A DNA stretch of 64,000 nucleotides from Pseudomonas sp. A34-9. Its GTDB lineage: Bacteria; Pseudomonadota; Gammaproteobacteria; Pseudomonadales; Pseudomonadaceae. Shown piece by piece: positions 1-8,865 of this stretch. The position numbers and the translations under genes are program-made. Position 1 is the first letter of the stretch; every line of letters begins with the position of its first letter. The stretch covers positions 1,080,501 to 1,144,500 of the forward strand of contig NZ_CP119967.1 in the NCBI RefSeq assembly GCF_029543085.1, in the 5' to 3' direction. Below the pieces are notes generated by a model that saw only the letters and a list, made by a program, of their open reading frames with translations, was not told the origin of the DNA and searched no databases.

Positions 1-108
1 GAACTCATCGTGTTGTCTTTCTGACGGGAACCGCCCTTCGAATAGCCGTTCTATGACTGCCAGGTATTCGGACTCTGTGTAGTCTTCCAGTTTGTTTTTC
101 AGTTTCAA
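1..108 (-). CDS. Colicin/pyocin-type immunity protein (Im9-like), partial
   Basis: Only the first 36 codons are in the window; the gene runs off the left edge. The visible N-terminus, LKLKNKLEDYTESEYLAVIE, resembles the Im2/Im7/Im8/Im9 family, which opens with a charged stretch, then DYTE(A/S)EFL. These proteins bind the cognate DNase domain one to one and protect the producer. The start is read as TTG at 108: no ATG is available, and a GGAGGA ribosome site at 116-121 lies inside the last codons of the toxin gene, 7 nt upstream. Toxin stop and immunity start are one base apart, so translational coupling is likely. Family call strong; exact cognate specificity unknown because the specificity helix is not in the window. 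Confidence 0.8.
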   Translation of the reverse strand, partial: MKLKNKLEDYTESEYLAVIERLFEGRFPSERQHDEF

Positions 109-109
109 C

Positions 110-2275
110 TTACATTCCTCCTTTCGAGTGCAGTTCAATGTGTTGTTTCGGTGTTAGCACCGTTAGATTGGTTACGTCATAAACTGCGCCTCCCTCGCTG
201 ATTGGCTTGATATGGTGAATCTCAAATTTTTTGCGCTTACCTGCTTGCTCCGAAGGTGTTGCACTTGGAGCCAAGCCGTCTCTCAAGTCAGTTTTGTTGA
301 GTCGTGAGAACTGATCAAACAACGCCTTTTCATTCCCTACAGCCTTCCAAAATGCTCTGCGAAATGCCCTGAAACTCGAAAACTCCCGTCCTCTGAGCTT
401 ATCCGCGATCTGCATCGGAATAGGTGCGCCTTGCGGTGTCGCAGCGGCTCCCAACCAATTGCCCGAAACCGGTTGTCCGATGCCGCTGGCAAAACCGGGA
501 TCCTGCCGCCGATCCCTGAACATCGTGAAAATCGGCGGGATTCCGGATTCGACCGGAAAGACCGTGATCCATCCACCAAAACCATACAGATCCATTTCGG
601 GAAATGGATCGATCCGTCCGCTGTCGGGTGTGACATTCGCGCCTTCATAGATTGGCAAGTCTGGATCGGCGAGAGGTAATTGCGTCGAAGGATTTGGCGG
701 TTCCAGCAACGGCGTCCAAGTGATTACAGGGCCTTTGGCGTCGGTTGCAGAGGCGGAGGAAACGTAAACGTTTTTAAGTGCGTCAAAGCGCGCTGATACA
801 ACCGGCACTTTACTGGGCACAGTCACTCCATCGGTGCTGACGACGACCACTTCGACTTTGTTGCCTATCGTCCTTGAGCCAAGCCTGACCGGCAGATCGA
901 CGTCTGCGCCTATCCTTGCCAGTTCGTACAGATCGTCCTCCAGATCAGGAGCAAGGTCGGACAGTGGCACGCTTGCAGCAAACAGATCGCCGTTGCCCAG
1001 CTCGGAGGGCACGAACAAAGCGGCAAATCCCACCAGCACCGGGACTGCGCTGGTCGAAATCGCTGCAGTCGCGATGGTGACGGCCGAGCGCAGTGACGTT
1101 CTGAGTGCTTGTTTGGTTAACGGGTTGTGGCTTATCGCGCCGAGTGTTCCCGAGAACGCGGGGCCGAACGCCGCGAGGGAACCGAAATAAGCGAATTCAG
1201 GATTGTTCCAGCGTGCTTGTGTCTGTGTGTGCCAATGGGCGTCCACGCGTGCTTGCTCAGCACGCTGCCGGGCCTCTGCCTTGGCTTGCTTGCGCGCTAG
1301 CCGCTGGCGTTTACTTTTTGTCGCTCTTGCGGCTTTTTGCTGTTGTTCAAGGCGAGCCTTTTCAATCTCCAGCTGCTTTTCCTGTTCTATGCGCAACCTT
1401 TGCACTTTAGCTTGGCGTTCTGCCAATGCCGTCAATTTTGCCTGTTCAGAGGCTAATTGCCGTGCAGCAGCTTCGGCAGCGATTCGCGCTTGCTCGGCTG
1501 CCTGCCGCTGAGTCTGCGCGAGCGCAGCGAGCCGTGCTTGTTCGCGAGCCCGAACCTGCTCCTGTTCTCGGCGTGCAGCTTCGGCGAGTTCTCTTTGACG
1601 TTGCTGTTCTGCGGCAATCCGTGCACGTTCTGCTGCCAATCGCTGAGCTTCTGCCGCCGCCGATTGCGCCTGATCATTGGCTTTTACCAAATCCAGCCAC
1701 TTGTGAACTTCGACCTGTTGTTGGTTAAGTATGTGAATTGATTGCGCAAGCAGCTGGGTGTCATGGGCCGCTCTATACGATGCGGTCCAGGCCTGTATCG
1801 CAATACCTCCAGGCATGACAGGGTTTTGCAGGGTCACCGCTTTTTGATAGAACTCAATCAGGTTTTTGCTTCGCGGATCACTGCCATAGAACTGATTGGC
1901 CAACGCCATTTTTTGCTGAAGCTCAGCGGTTTTTCTCTGCAATAGCGTGGCGCGCACGCCTAGTTCACGAATGACTGTTTCAGCAGGCGGAAGCGGATGC
2001 GTTGTACCTTCCAGCCTCGTTGCAGCCAGTTCGTGCTCCAAGGTCTGCGGCAGTTGCTGGGTACGGTTCTGATACTCCTGTGCAAGTGCTGCCTTGGTGG
2101 CGTCTATCGATCTTGAGTTAATGATGACCAGATTGTGCGGGCCGAAATTGTGCGGGCCAAACATGCCGCTATTGGGAATCGTCGTTGAAGTCCCAGAGGC
2201 GACCGGAATATGGATGGGGGCAACGGCTGTCGTATGAACAGCTTCGGTCAACTCCCATGTTGGAGGCTTTTGCAT
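110..2275 (-). CDS. S-type bacteriocin with C-terminal colicin E9-type HNH DNase domain
   Basis: About 721 aa, a secreted DNA-cutting toxin aimed at related strains. In order: an N-terminal region of unknown receptor specificity; a very long Ala/Gln/Arg/Glu-rich coiled coil (about residues 200-365); a hydrophobic segment (about 400-430) leading into a pyocin-S-type translocation domain; then the nuclease. The last ~130 residues match the colicin E2/E7/E8/E9 DNase pattern: KPVSG-like GQPVSGNWLG, GAPIPMQIADKLRGREF, and the HNH core FEIHHIKPISEGG...NLTVLTPKQHIELH near the C-terminus. Catalytic and metal histidines (HH, then H-x3-H) are all present. A start further upstream (TTG at 2314) is possible, but an AAAGGA site sits just before ATG 2281/2275, so ATG 2275 is chosen. 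Followed directly by its immunity gene. Confidence 0.9.
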   Translation of the reverse strand: MQKPPTWELTEAVHTTAVAPIHIPVASGTSTTIPNSGMFGPHNFGPHNLVIINSRSIDATKAALAQEYQNRTQQLPQTLEHELAATRLEGTTHPLPPAETVIRELGVRATLLQRKTAELQQKMALANQFYGSDPRSKNLIEFYQKAVTLQNPVMPGGIAIQAWTASYRAAHDTQLLAQSIHILNQQQVEVHKWLDLVKANDQAQSAAAEAQRLAAERARIAAEQQRQRELAEAARREQEQVRAREQARLAALAQTQRQAAEQARIAAEAAARQLASEQAKLTALAERQAKVQRLRIEQEKQLEIEKARLEQQQKAARATKSKRQRLARKQAKAEARQRAEQARVDAHWHTQTQARWNNPEFAYFGSLAAFGPAFSGTLGAISHNPLTKQALRTSLRSAVTIATAAISTSAVPVLVGFAALFVPSELGNGDLFAASVPLSDLAPDLEDDLYELARIGADVDLPVRLGSRTIGNKVEVVVVSTDGVTVPSKVPVVSARFDALKNVYVSSASATDAKGPVITWTPLLEPPNPSTQLPLADPDLPIYEGANVTPDSGRIDPFPEMDLYGFGGWITVFPVESGIPPIFTMFRDRRQDPGFASGIGQPVSGNWLGAAATPQGAPIPMQIADKLRGREFSSFRAFRRAFWKAVGNEKALFDQFSRLNKTDLRDGLAPSATPSEQAGKRKKFEIHHIKPISEGGAVYDVTNLTVLTPKQHIELHSKGGM

Positions 2276-2421
2276 ATTCATGTCCTTTGAATGTGCGTGA
2301 TAAATCGCTGGCAAGTCAGAACGGCCGGTGGTGACGTCCGTGTCACCAGCGAAGGGTTGAGGTGTTTCAAGTTACATCAGACTTGCGGTTACAAAATCTG
2401 AGAAGCCTGTCAGTAACAGGG

Positions 2422-2504
2422 CGTTGTTCTGGGAGGGTTTTCGCGGATCAAGAACAATACGAGGAGAATTCTCCTGCGCGATGGGAAAAGTCCGACGTTG
2501 TTCT
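2422..2504. promoter_or_regulatory. Palindrome-rich region upstream of the bacteriocin gene
   Basis: A perfect 14-bp palindrome AGGAGAATTCTCCT lies at 2462-2475. It is flanked by GTTGTTCT at 2423-2430 and 2497-2504 and by an inverted AGAACAAT at 2451-2458. The block sits about 150-230 bp upstream of the toxin start, where an activator or repressor could act. No LexA box (CTGT-N8-ACAG) is seen here; CCTGT-5-ACAGG at 2407-2421 has the wrong spacing. Role is inferred from position and symmetry only. Confidence 0.35.
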
Positions 2505-2549
2505 CGGAAAGTGTTTGCAGGTCGTGAAGATGACTTTTTCAACAGCCAT

Positions 2550-2577
2550 AAAAAAGGCCGCTGCAAACGCAGCGGCC
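2550..2577 (-). terminator. Intrinsic terminator, minus strand
   Basis: On the minus strand a 9-bp perfect GC stem (GGCCGCTGC / GCAGCGGCC, 4-nt loop) is followed directly by six T. It is a textbook rho-independent terminator, yet no convincing protein gene lies upstream of it on this strand (2578-2996). Confidence 0.8.
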
Positions 2578-2996
2578 AAGGTAAGACGTTGGATCAAGGA
2601 GCTACAAATCAACGTCAGTGAACACCAGGGCGATAAACCGAAGTCTTCGATTCATCTGAAATCTGTCAGCAATGGCCTGAGTTGCTCGAAGGCCAGTGCT
2701 TCGTGCTTTGCGGTATGTCCCGTGAAAGTGCGTTCAGGATAAGGTCTTGAGCGTGTAGGAAAAATACCGATTCCGGACATGCACTGTTGCGGGGCATGCA
2801 ACAGTCCGATGATCCGAGGTGCACCATGCGCTGCACTGATGATCCTCCATCCAGCCAATCCATGAATGGCGCAAAGCCCCGCCGCGCAAGGCCATTCATC
2901 CTTTCGAGCGACAACACGAATACCTCCTTGGTGCGCTTATCGACGCGGTTGCCCGGCAGTAGGGTGGGGCCTTCTGTCACTCACCGGGGAAGACGC
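2578..2996. other. Gap without a protein gene; inverted repeats and possible small RNA
   Basis: No believable coding sequence on either strand. It holds an 8-bp inverted repeat ACTGTTGC / GCAACAGT (2783-2790 / 2798-2805) and a 9-bp inverted repeat ATGAATGGC / GCCATTCAT (2862-2870 / 2891-2899), both upstream of the DUF1302 gene at 2997 and so possible regulator or leader structures. On the minus strand a CTACAC hexamer (plus 2753-2758) could be a stationary-phase-type -10, which would give an RNA of about 195 nt ending at the 2550-2577 terminator. That RNA is a guess. Confidence 0.3.
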
Positions 2997-4790
2997 ATGA
3001 CAAAAACAACAATGCGCGCCATCTTCACACCGCAGGCGCTGGCAACCGCGGTGGCTTTGGGTTGCTGCGCCCAGGCGCAAGCGGTTGCGTTCAACATTGG
3101 CGAGATTGAAGGCACCTTCGACTCGTCGTTGTCGATCGGTGCGAGTTGGGGCCTGCGCGATGCCGACAAGGCGCTGGTCGGCACGGTCAATGGGGGGACC
3201 GGGCAATCCTCGACCGGTGATGACGGGCGTCTGAATTTCAAGAAGGGCGAGACCTTCTCGAAAATCTTCAAAGGTATTCACGACCTTGAACTCAAGTACG
3301 GCGACACCGGTGTCTTCGTACGTGGCAAGTACTGGTACGACTTCGAACTGAAGGACGAAGACCGCGAGTTCAAACCGATCAGCGATAGCGGTCGAAAAGA
3401 AGGCGCGAAGTCTTCCGGCGCACAAATTCTTGATGCCTTCGTCTATCACAACTACTCCATCGCCGACCTGCCGGGCACCGTGCGTGCCGGCAAACAAGTG
3501 GTGAGCTGGGGCGAAAGCACCTTCATCGGCAACTCGATCAACAGCATCAACCCGATTGACGTCTCGGCGTTTCGTCGCCCCGGTGCGGAGATCAAGGAAG
3601 GCCTGATTCCGGTCAACATGTTGTTTGGCTCGCAGGGCCTGACCGATCAACTGACCGTTGAAGGCTTCTATCAACTGGAATGGGACCAGACCGTTCTCGA
3701 CAACTGCGGCACCTTCTTCGGTGTCGATGTGGCGGCGGACGGTTGCAACAACGGCTACACCGTCGGCAACCCGGCGATCGCACCGTTTGTTCCGCTGACC
3801 CAGGCCTTTGGACAAGGCATTCAGGTGACTCGCGAAGGCGTGGTGATTCCTCGTGGCGGTGACCGCGATGCGCGCGATTCCGGGCAGTGGGGGACGGCGT
3901 TGCGCTGGCTCGGTGACGACACTGAATACGGTCTCTACTTCATGAACTACCACAGCCGTACGCCGACGGTAGGCACGACCACGGCCGGTCTTTCGACGTT
4001 GGCGGCATTGCCGGGCATGGTCGGGATCGCCAATGGCCTGGCCCCCGGCAGCGGTTCCGGTCTGGCGCAAAGCGTGATGCTCGGACGCGGTGGGTATTAC
4101 CTTGAATACCCGGAAGACATTCGCCTCTACGGCGCAAGTTTCTCCACCACATTGCCCACCGGTACCGCGTGGACCGGCGAGATCAGCTACCGGCCCAACG
4201 CGCCGGTGCAGGTCAACACCAACGACCTGACGCTGGCACTGCTCAACCCGATAGCCGGTGGCGCGGCTTCGCCGATCGCCACCACTGCGGGAGCGGATAA
4301 CAAGGGCTATCGGCGTAAAGAAGTCACGCAGATCCAGAGCACCCTCACGCACTTCTTCGATCAGGTCTGGGGCGCTCAGCGCTTGACCCTGGTCGGTGAA
4401 GCCGCAGTGGTGCGGGTCGGCGGACTGGAGTCGCGCGACAAGCTGCGTTATGGCCGCGACTCGGTGTATGGCCAATACGGTTTCGGTGGTGATACCGACG
4501 GTTTTGTCACCTCGACTTCGTGGGGCTACCGCGCCCGGGCGATCCTCGATTACGCCAACGTGATCGGCGGGATCAACCTCAAACCCAACCTGTCGTGGTC
4601 GCACGACGTCGCCGGTTACGGCCCCAACGGCCTGTTCAACGAAGGCGCGAAAGCCATCAGCGTCGGCGTCGATGCCGACTACCGCAACACCTACACCGCG
4701 AGCCTCAGTTACACCGACTTTTTCGGTGGTGATTACAACGTCCTCGAAGACCGTGACTTCGTGGCTCTGAGCTTCGGCGTGAACTTCTGA
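2997..4790 (+). CDS. DUF1302 family envelope protein
   Basis: About 597 aa. A signal peptide is visible (hydrophobic ALATAVALGCC, cleavage likely after AQA), then a Gly/Asp/Tyr-rich body with alternating strands typical of outer-membrane beta-barrel-like DUF1302 proteins, ending in FGVNF with a C-terminal Phe as in outer-membrane proteins. The biochemical role is not established in what I know. It is followed after 23 nt by a DUF1329 gene, its usual partner, and then by a LuxR-type regulator; in pseudomonads this trio is often seen with lipid or hydrophobic-compound metabolism and RND-type exporters, but no exporter is present here. Start ATG 2997 is preceded by GGGGAAG; the frame stays open upstream but lacks a signal peptide there. 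Confidence 0.85.
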   Translation: MTKTTMRAIFTPQALATAVALGCCAQAQAVAFNIGEIEGTFDSSLSIGASWGLRDADKALVGTVNGGTGQSSTGDDGRLNFKKGETFSKIFKGIHDLELKYGDTGVFVRGKYWYDFELKDEDREFKPISDSGRKEGAKSSGAQILDAFVYHNYSIADLPGTVRAGKQVVSWGESTFIGNSINSINPIDVSAFRRPGAEIKEGLIPVNMLFGSQGLTDQLTVEGFYQLEWDQTVLDNCGTFFGVDVAADGCNNGYTVGNPAIAPFVPLTQAFGQGIQVTREGVVIPRGGDRDARDSGQWGTALRWLGDDTEYGLYFMNYHSRTPTVGTTTAGLSTLAALPGMVGIANGLAPGSGSGLAQSVMLGRGGYYLEYPEDIRLYGASFSTTLPTGTAWTGEISYRPNAPVQVNTNDLTLALLNPIAGGAASPIATTAGADNKGYRRKEVTQIQSTLTHFFDQVWGAQRLTLVGEAAVVRVGGLESRDKLRYGRDSVYGQYGFGGDTDGFVTSTSWGYRARAILDYANVIGGINLKPNLSWSHDVAGYGPNGLFNEGAKAISVGVDADYRNTYTASLSYTDFFGGDYNVLEDRDFVALSFGVNF

Positions 4791-4813
4791 TCTGCCCGAG
4801 AAGGATGACTGCA

Positions 4814-6181
4814 ATGCGCAAAATGATTCTGCAATGTGGTGTGCTGGCCCTGAGTCTGCTGGCGGCCAACGTGATGGCGGCGGTGTCGCCGGATGAGGCC
4901 AACAAGCTCGGCACCAGCTTGACCCCGCTCGGTGCGGAGAAGGCCGGCAACGCCGACGGTTCGATTCCGGCATGGACTGGCGGCATCCCGAAAAACGCCG
5001 GCGCGGTGGACAGCAAAGGCTTCCTCGCCGACCCGTTCGCCAACGAGAAACCGCTGTTCACCATCACCGCGGCCAACGTCGACCAGTACAAGAGCAAGCT
5101 CTCCGACGGTCAGGTGGCGATGTTCAAACGTTATCCCGAAACCTACAAGATTCCGGTGTACCCGACCCACCGTACGGTTGCCGCGCCGGCGGAAATTTAC
5201 GAATCGGCCAAGCGCAGCGCGCTCAATGTCACCACCATCAACGACGGTAACGGCCTGGCCAATTTCACCGGCAATCGCTACTACGCGTTCCCGATTCCGA
5301 AGAACGGCGTCGAGGTGTTGTGGAACCACATCACCCGTTATCACGGCGGTAACGTCAAACGCATCATCACTCAGGTCACTCCGCAAACCAACGGCAGCTA
5401 CACGCCGATCCGCTTCGAAGAAGAGATCGCCGTGCCGCAACTGATGAAGGATCTCGACCCGGAAAAAGCCGCCAACGTGCTGACCTTTTTCAAACAGTCG
5501 GTGACGGCGCCGGCGCGGCTGGCCGGTAACGTGCTGTTGGTGCACGAAACCCTCGATCAGGTGAAGGAACCGCGGCTGGCGTGGATCTACAACGCCGGCC
5601 AGCGCCGCGTACGTCGGGCGCCCCAAGTGGCCTATGACGGCCCGGGCACCGCCGCCGATGGCCTGCGCACCTCGGACAACTTCGACATGTTCTCCGGCGC
5701 TCCGGATCGCTACGACTGGAAACTGGTCGGCAAAAAGGAAATGTACATCCCGTACAACAGCTACAAACTCGATTCGCCGAGCCTCAAGTACGACGACATC
5801 GTCAAGGCCGGGCATATCAACCAGGACCTGACCCGCTATGAACTGCACCGCGTCTGGGAAGTGATCGGCACGGTGAAACCGAGCGAGCGCCACATCTACG
5901 CCAAGCGCCACATGTACATCGACGAGGACAGCTGGCAGGTCGCCCTCGCCGATCACTATGACGGTCGCGGCCAACTGTGGCGTGTCGCCGAAGGTCACGC
6001 GCAGTACTACTACGATCATCAGGCGCAGGCCTATACCCTCGAAGCGCTCTACGACATCATTGCCGGGCGCTACATTGCGCTGGGGATGAAGAACGAAGAG
6101 AAGCACAGCTTCGAATTCGGCTTCGAAGCCAAGGCTGCCGACTACACGCCATCGGCCCTGCGTGCAGAAGGCGTGCGGTAA
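4814..6181 (+). CDS. DUF1329 family periplasmic or outer-membrane-associated protein
   Basis: About 455 aa with a clear signal peptide (MRKMILQCGVLALSLLAANV then MAA). DUF1329 proteins resemble LolA/LolB-like lipid-binding folds and nearly always sit next to DUF1302 genes; a shared transport or lipid-handling role in the envelope is inferred. Conserved-looking features include the PAWTGGI-like motif near residue 50 and a Trp/Tyr-rich C-terminal half. An in-frame ATG at 4805 abuts the GAGAAGG site directly (no spacing), so ATG 4814, 9 nt from that site, is preferred. Co-transcribed with the DUF1302 gene; a strong terminator follows at 6205. Confidence 0.85.
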   Translation: MRKMILQCGVLALSLLAANVMAAVSPDEANKLGTSLTPLGAEKAGNADGSIPAWTGGIPKNAGAVDSKGFLADPFANEKPLFTITAANVDQYKSKLSDGQVAMFKRYPETYKIPVYPTHRTVAAPAEIYESAKRSALNVTTINDGNGLANFTGNRYYAFPIPKNGVEVLWNHITRYHGGNVKRIITQVTPQTNGSYTPIRFEEEIAVPQLMKDLDPEKAANVLTFFKQSVTAPARLAGNVLLVHETLDQVKEPRLAWIYNAGQRRVRRAPQVAYDGPGTAADGLRTSDNFDMFSGAPDRYDWKLVGKKEMYIPYNSYKLDSPSLKYDDIVKAGHINQDLTRYELHRVWEVIGTVKPSERHIYAKRHMYIDEDSWQVALADHYDGRGQLWRVAEGHAQYYYDHQAQAYTLEALYDIIAGRYIALGMKNEEKHSFEFGFEAKAADYTPSALRAEGVR

Positions 6182-6204
6182 CGGTTTTGATACAAGGGCA
6201 AGGC

Positions 6205-6232
6205 AAAAGGCGACCGTCCGGTCGCCTTTTTT
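6205..6232 (+). terminator. Intrinsic terminator of the DUF1302-DUF1329 operon
   Basis: Stem AAAAGGCGACC / GGTCGCCTTTT with a 4-nt loop, followed by T-run. It ends the two-gene operon before the LuxR-type gene. Confidence 0.9.
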
Positions 6233-6273
6233 ATGGGCGTCAATCAGCGCGCTGAATACTCGTCAACAAGTGC

Positions 6274-6297
6274 AGGGGAGAGGGCTAGGGTGAGGGC
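6274..6297. repeat. Fragment of the CCCTCACCC palindromic repeat family
   Basis: GGGGAGAGGGCTAGGGTGAG and the following GGGC match one terminal arm of the larger elements at 26711, 27433 and 38324. Only the outer arm remains; the internal unit is absent. Confidence 0.6.
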
Positions 6298-6321
6298 ACA
6301 ACGATAAAAAAGGCTCACTCG

Positions 6322-8865
6322 ATGACCGCCATGACACCGTGTCTGGATCGCTCCGGATTCTTGCCCAGACTGTCTGCCCACCACCAGCCACGCCAGCGTT
6401 TGAGCGGGCCATTGCTTGAGTCGATGGCGCGGGTCAGGCTGATCTGTGCGCCTGCGGGGAGCGGCAAGAGCGCGCTGCTCGCCGAATGTCTCTTGCAGGC
6501 GCCCGCCGAGTATCAGGTGTTGTGGTTGCCGTTGGCCGGCGCACAACTGAGCGTCAGCGAACTGTGCCGGCGACTGGCGCAGGTGCTGGGGCTGGCCGTT
6601 GCGGATGAAGCCGGATTGCTGGCGGCGCTGTCGTGCTGGACGGCTCCGACCTGGCTGTTTATCGACGACTATTGCCGACTGTCTGACCCAGCGCTGGATA
6701 CCTTGCTCGACCGCTTGCTGACGGGCAGCAACCCGGCATTGATTTGGTGGCTCGGTACGCGTCGGCGCCCGCAATGCAACTGGCCCCGGTTGCTGCTTGA
6801 CGACGAATTGTACGAATGCGAAAGCGCAACGCTCGCACTTACCCAAGACGAAATCGCTCAGGCGTTGCGCCACTTGGCGCCGGAGCAGGCCGCCAGTGTT
6901 GCCGCCCGCATCGTTCAGCGGACCGGCGGCTGGTGCGCCGGCGTGCGCATGGCGCTGCTGCAGAAATGCGACTGGTCGCAAAGCAGCCAGCCGCAGCAAC
7001 GGGTGGACACCCTCCTTGATTATCTGCAGCACGAACTCTTCAGCAGCCTTGCACCGGAACTGGCCGAGGCCTGGCGAGTGCTGGCGCATTTGCCGCGTTT
7101 CAATGCCGAACTCTGTGAGCACTTGTTCGGTGCCGGGGAGGGCGCACAACACCTGCGCGCGCTGCAAGTGCTCGGCTGTTTTGTCGAGCCGTGGAACGAC
7201 TCTGTCTGCTGGTTGCAGATATTCCCGCCACTGGCGCGGGTAATCCGCGACGAACAATGGCCCGCAGGACGCTCCTGGCACCGACGGGCTTGCCAGTGGT
7301 TTTCGTTGCGACAGGATTGGCGCTCGGCCTTCGAACAGGCCTTGCTTGCTGGAGAATATGAAGTCGCCGTCAGTCTCCTGCAGCATTTCAGCTTCGAGCA
7401 TCTGTTCGAGGAACAGACCGTGGTGCTGTTATTGCGATTGCATGAGTTGCACGGTGAGGATTTGACCTTGTCGACGCCGCAACTGGTCGGGTTGATTACC
7501 GCTGCGTTGCTGTTTGCCGGGCGTTTTGAACAAGCGGCGCAGTGCATCGCGCATTTGGGGCGGTTCATGCCACAACCGTCGGCAATGCTTGAGCAGCAAT
7601 TGATTGCGCGTTGGCAGGCACAGCAAGGCTGGCTTTTGCATTTACAGGGGCGCATGGAACCGGCGCGGGAGCATTTTCAGCAAGCACTGGCCGATCTCGC
7701 CAGCGAAGCCTGGCCGACCCGTTTGTTGTGTTTTTCGGGGCAAACCCAGCAAGCGCTGTTATGCGGCGAGCTTGAGCAGGCCCATGCGATCAATCGGGAG
7801 GCCTTGCGTCTGGCGCGAGCGCAGGGGGCGCTGCTGTTTGAAGGTTTGCTGGAACTCGATCATGCGCAGTTGCTTGAACAGCGTGGCGCACCGGCCCGGG
7901 CCGAGCGCCTGCTCGCCGGCATACAAGGTCTGCTTTGCCAACGAGCGGAACGTCCCACCCCTTTGCTTGGGCGTATCGCCTTGCGTCGGGGGCGCCTGGC
8001 TTTGTGCATGGGGCATGAAGAACAGGCTGACGGTTTTTTTCAGCAGGGGCTCGACGACTGCCTGCGTAACTACGATAAACGTGTGCTGTACGGCTATATC
8101 GGTCAAGCGCAGTTGGCGGCCAATCGTGTCGATTACGCGTATGCCTTCGAGCGATTGCGTGAGGCCGAGAGAGTAATGCAGCAGCGGCAGATTCCGGACA
8201 CGGTGTATCGTGCAGTACTGTTGCAAGTCAGTAGCCAGTTCTGGCTGCAACAGGGTCGACCGCAGTTGGCCCATGAAGCCTTGAGCCGAGTGTTGCGTCA
8301 TTACCGTGGACCGCAAGCGCTCCAGGCGCCTCCCGCAACCTTCGAATTGATCGGCCGCATCGAATACTTGCTGGCTTGTGCCTGCGTGAGGCTGGACCCG
8401 CCCCATCAGTGGTTTTCACAGGTGCAGCAATCGTTGGTGCAAGCGCAAGCCAAGGGCATGGTGAATCTGCAAACCGAATTGCACCTGGTCATGGCACAAC
8501 TCGCCGCGTCGAGCGGTGATGGCTTACTGGCGCAACGGGCGTTGCAACAAGCGCGAATCCTGGTGGAACGGTGCAATTTGCAGCAGGCCATGCGTGAGTG
8601 GCAGTTACGTCAGGGGCAGGTCGGCACTCTGACTTCAGGTGATGTTGTGAAACTTGATGGCGGCGTTAATAACTTTGCTCTCAGTCGTCGTGAACTTGAA
8701 GTACTGCAATTAATTGCGCAAGGGGCGTCGAATAAACAAATCGCAGAACAGCTTTATATTTCGTTGCATACCGTAAAAACCCATGCCCGAAGAATAAATG
8801 GAAAGTTGGGTGTAGAGCGCAGGACTCAGGCAGTGGCGAAGGCCAAGCTCATGGGGTCTTTATAA
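6322..8865 (+). CDS. LuxR-family (LAL/MalT-like) ATP-binding transcriptional regulator
   Basis: 847 aa. N-terminal STAND ATPase with a Walker A motif APAGSGKS at about residues 43-50 and a Walker B-like WLFIDDYC near 115. The middle is a long helical, TPR/MalT-like region suited to ligand or partner sensing. The C-terminus is a LuxR-type DNA-binding domain (LSRRELEVLQLIAQGASNKQ ... ISLHTVKTH). It follows the DUF1302/DUF1329 pair on the same strand, separated by a terminator and a repeat fragment, and such regulators commonly control that pair. The giant toxin-like gene starts only 174 nt downstream, so it is another candidate target. Start ATG 6322; the ribosome site is weak. Confidence 0.9.
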   Translation: MTAMTPCLDRSGFLPRLSAHHQPRQRLSGPLLESMARVRLICAPAGSGKSALLAECLLQAPAEYQVLWLPLAGAQLSVSELCRRLAQVLGLAVADEAGLLAALSCWTAPTWLFIDDYCRLSDPALDTLLDRLLTGSNPALIWWLGTRRRPQCNWPRLLLDDELYECESATLALTQDEIAQALRHLAPEQAASVAARIVQRTGGWCAGVRMALLQKCDWSQSSQPQQRVDTLLDYLQHELFSSLAPELAEAWRVLAHLPRFNAELCEHLFGAGEGAQHLRALQVLGCFVEPWNDSVCWLQIFPPLARVIRDEQWPAGRSWHRRACQWFSLRQDWRSAFEQALLAGEYEVAVSLLQHFSFEHLFEEQTVVLLLRLHELHGEDLTLSTPQLVGLITAALLFAGRFEQAAQCIAHLGRFMPQPSAMLEQQLIARWQAQQGWLLHLQGRMEPAREHFQQALADLASEAWPTRLLCFSGQTQQALLCGELEQAHAINREALRLARAQGALLFEGLLELDHAQLLEQRGAPARAERLLAGIQGLLCQRAERPTPLLGRIALRRGRLALCMGHEEQADGFFQQGLDDCLRNYDKRVLYGYIGQAQLAANRVDYAYAFERLREAERVMQQRQIPDTVYRAVLLQVSSQFWLQQGRPQLAHEALSRVLRHYRGPQALQAPPATFELIGRIEYLLACACVRLDPPHQWFSQVQQSLVQAQAKGMVNLQTELHLVMAQLAASSGDGLLAQRALQQARILVERCNLQQAMREWQLRQGQVGTLTSGDVVKLDGGVNNFALSRRELEVLQLIAQGASNKQIAEQLYISLHTVKTHARRINGKLGVERRTQAVAKAKLMGSL

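Noticed and set aside
2407..2421. Possible LexA box CCTGTCAGTAACAGG before the bacteriocin
   Set aside because: The half-sites are 5 bp apart instead of the 8 needed for CTGT-N8-ACAG.
2362..2742. 126-codon plus-strand frame in the gap before DUF1302
   Set aside because: It runs through a palindrome and a terminator stem, has no ribosome site, and its product looks like no protein family.
2937..4973. 678-codon open frame opposite the DUF1302 gene
   Set aside because: A high-GC antisense shadow: no ribosome site, no family pattern, and the opposite strand codes a full DUF1302 protein.
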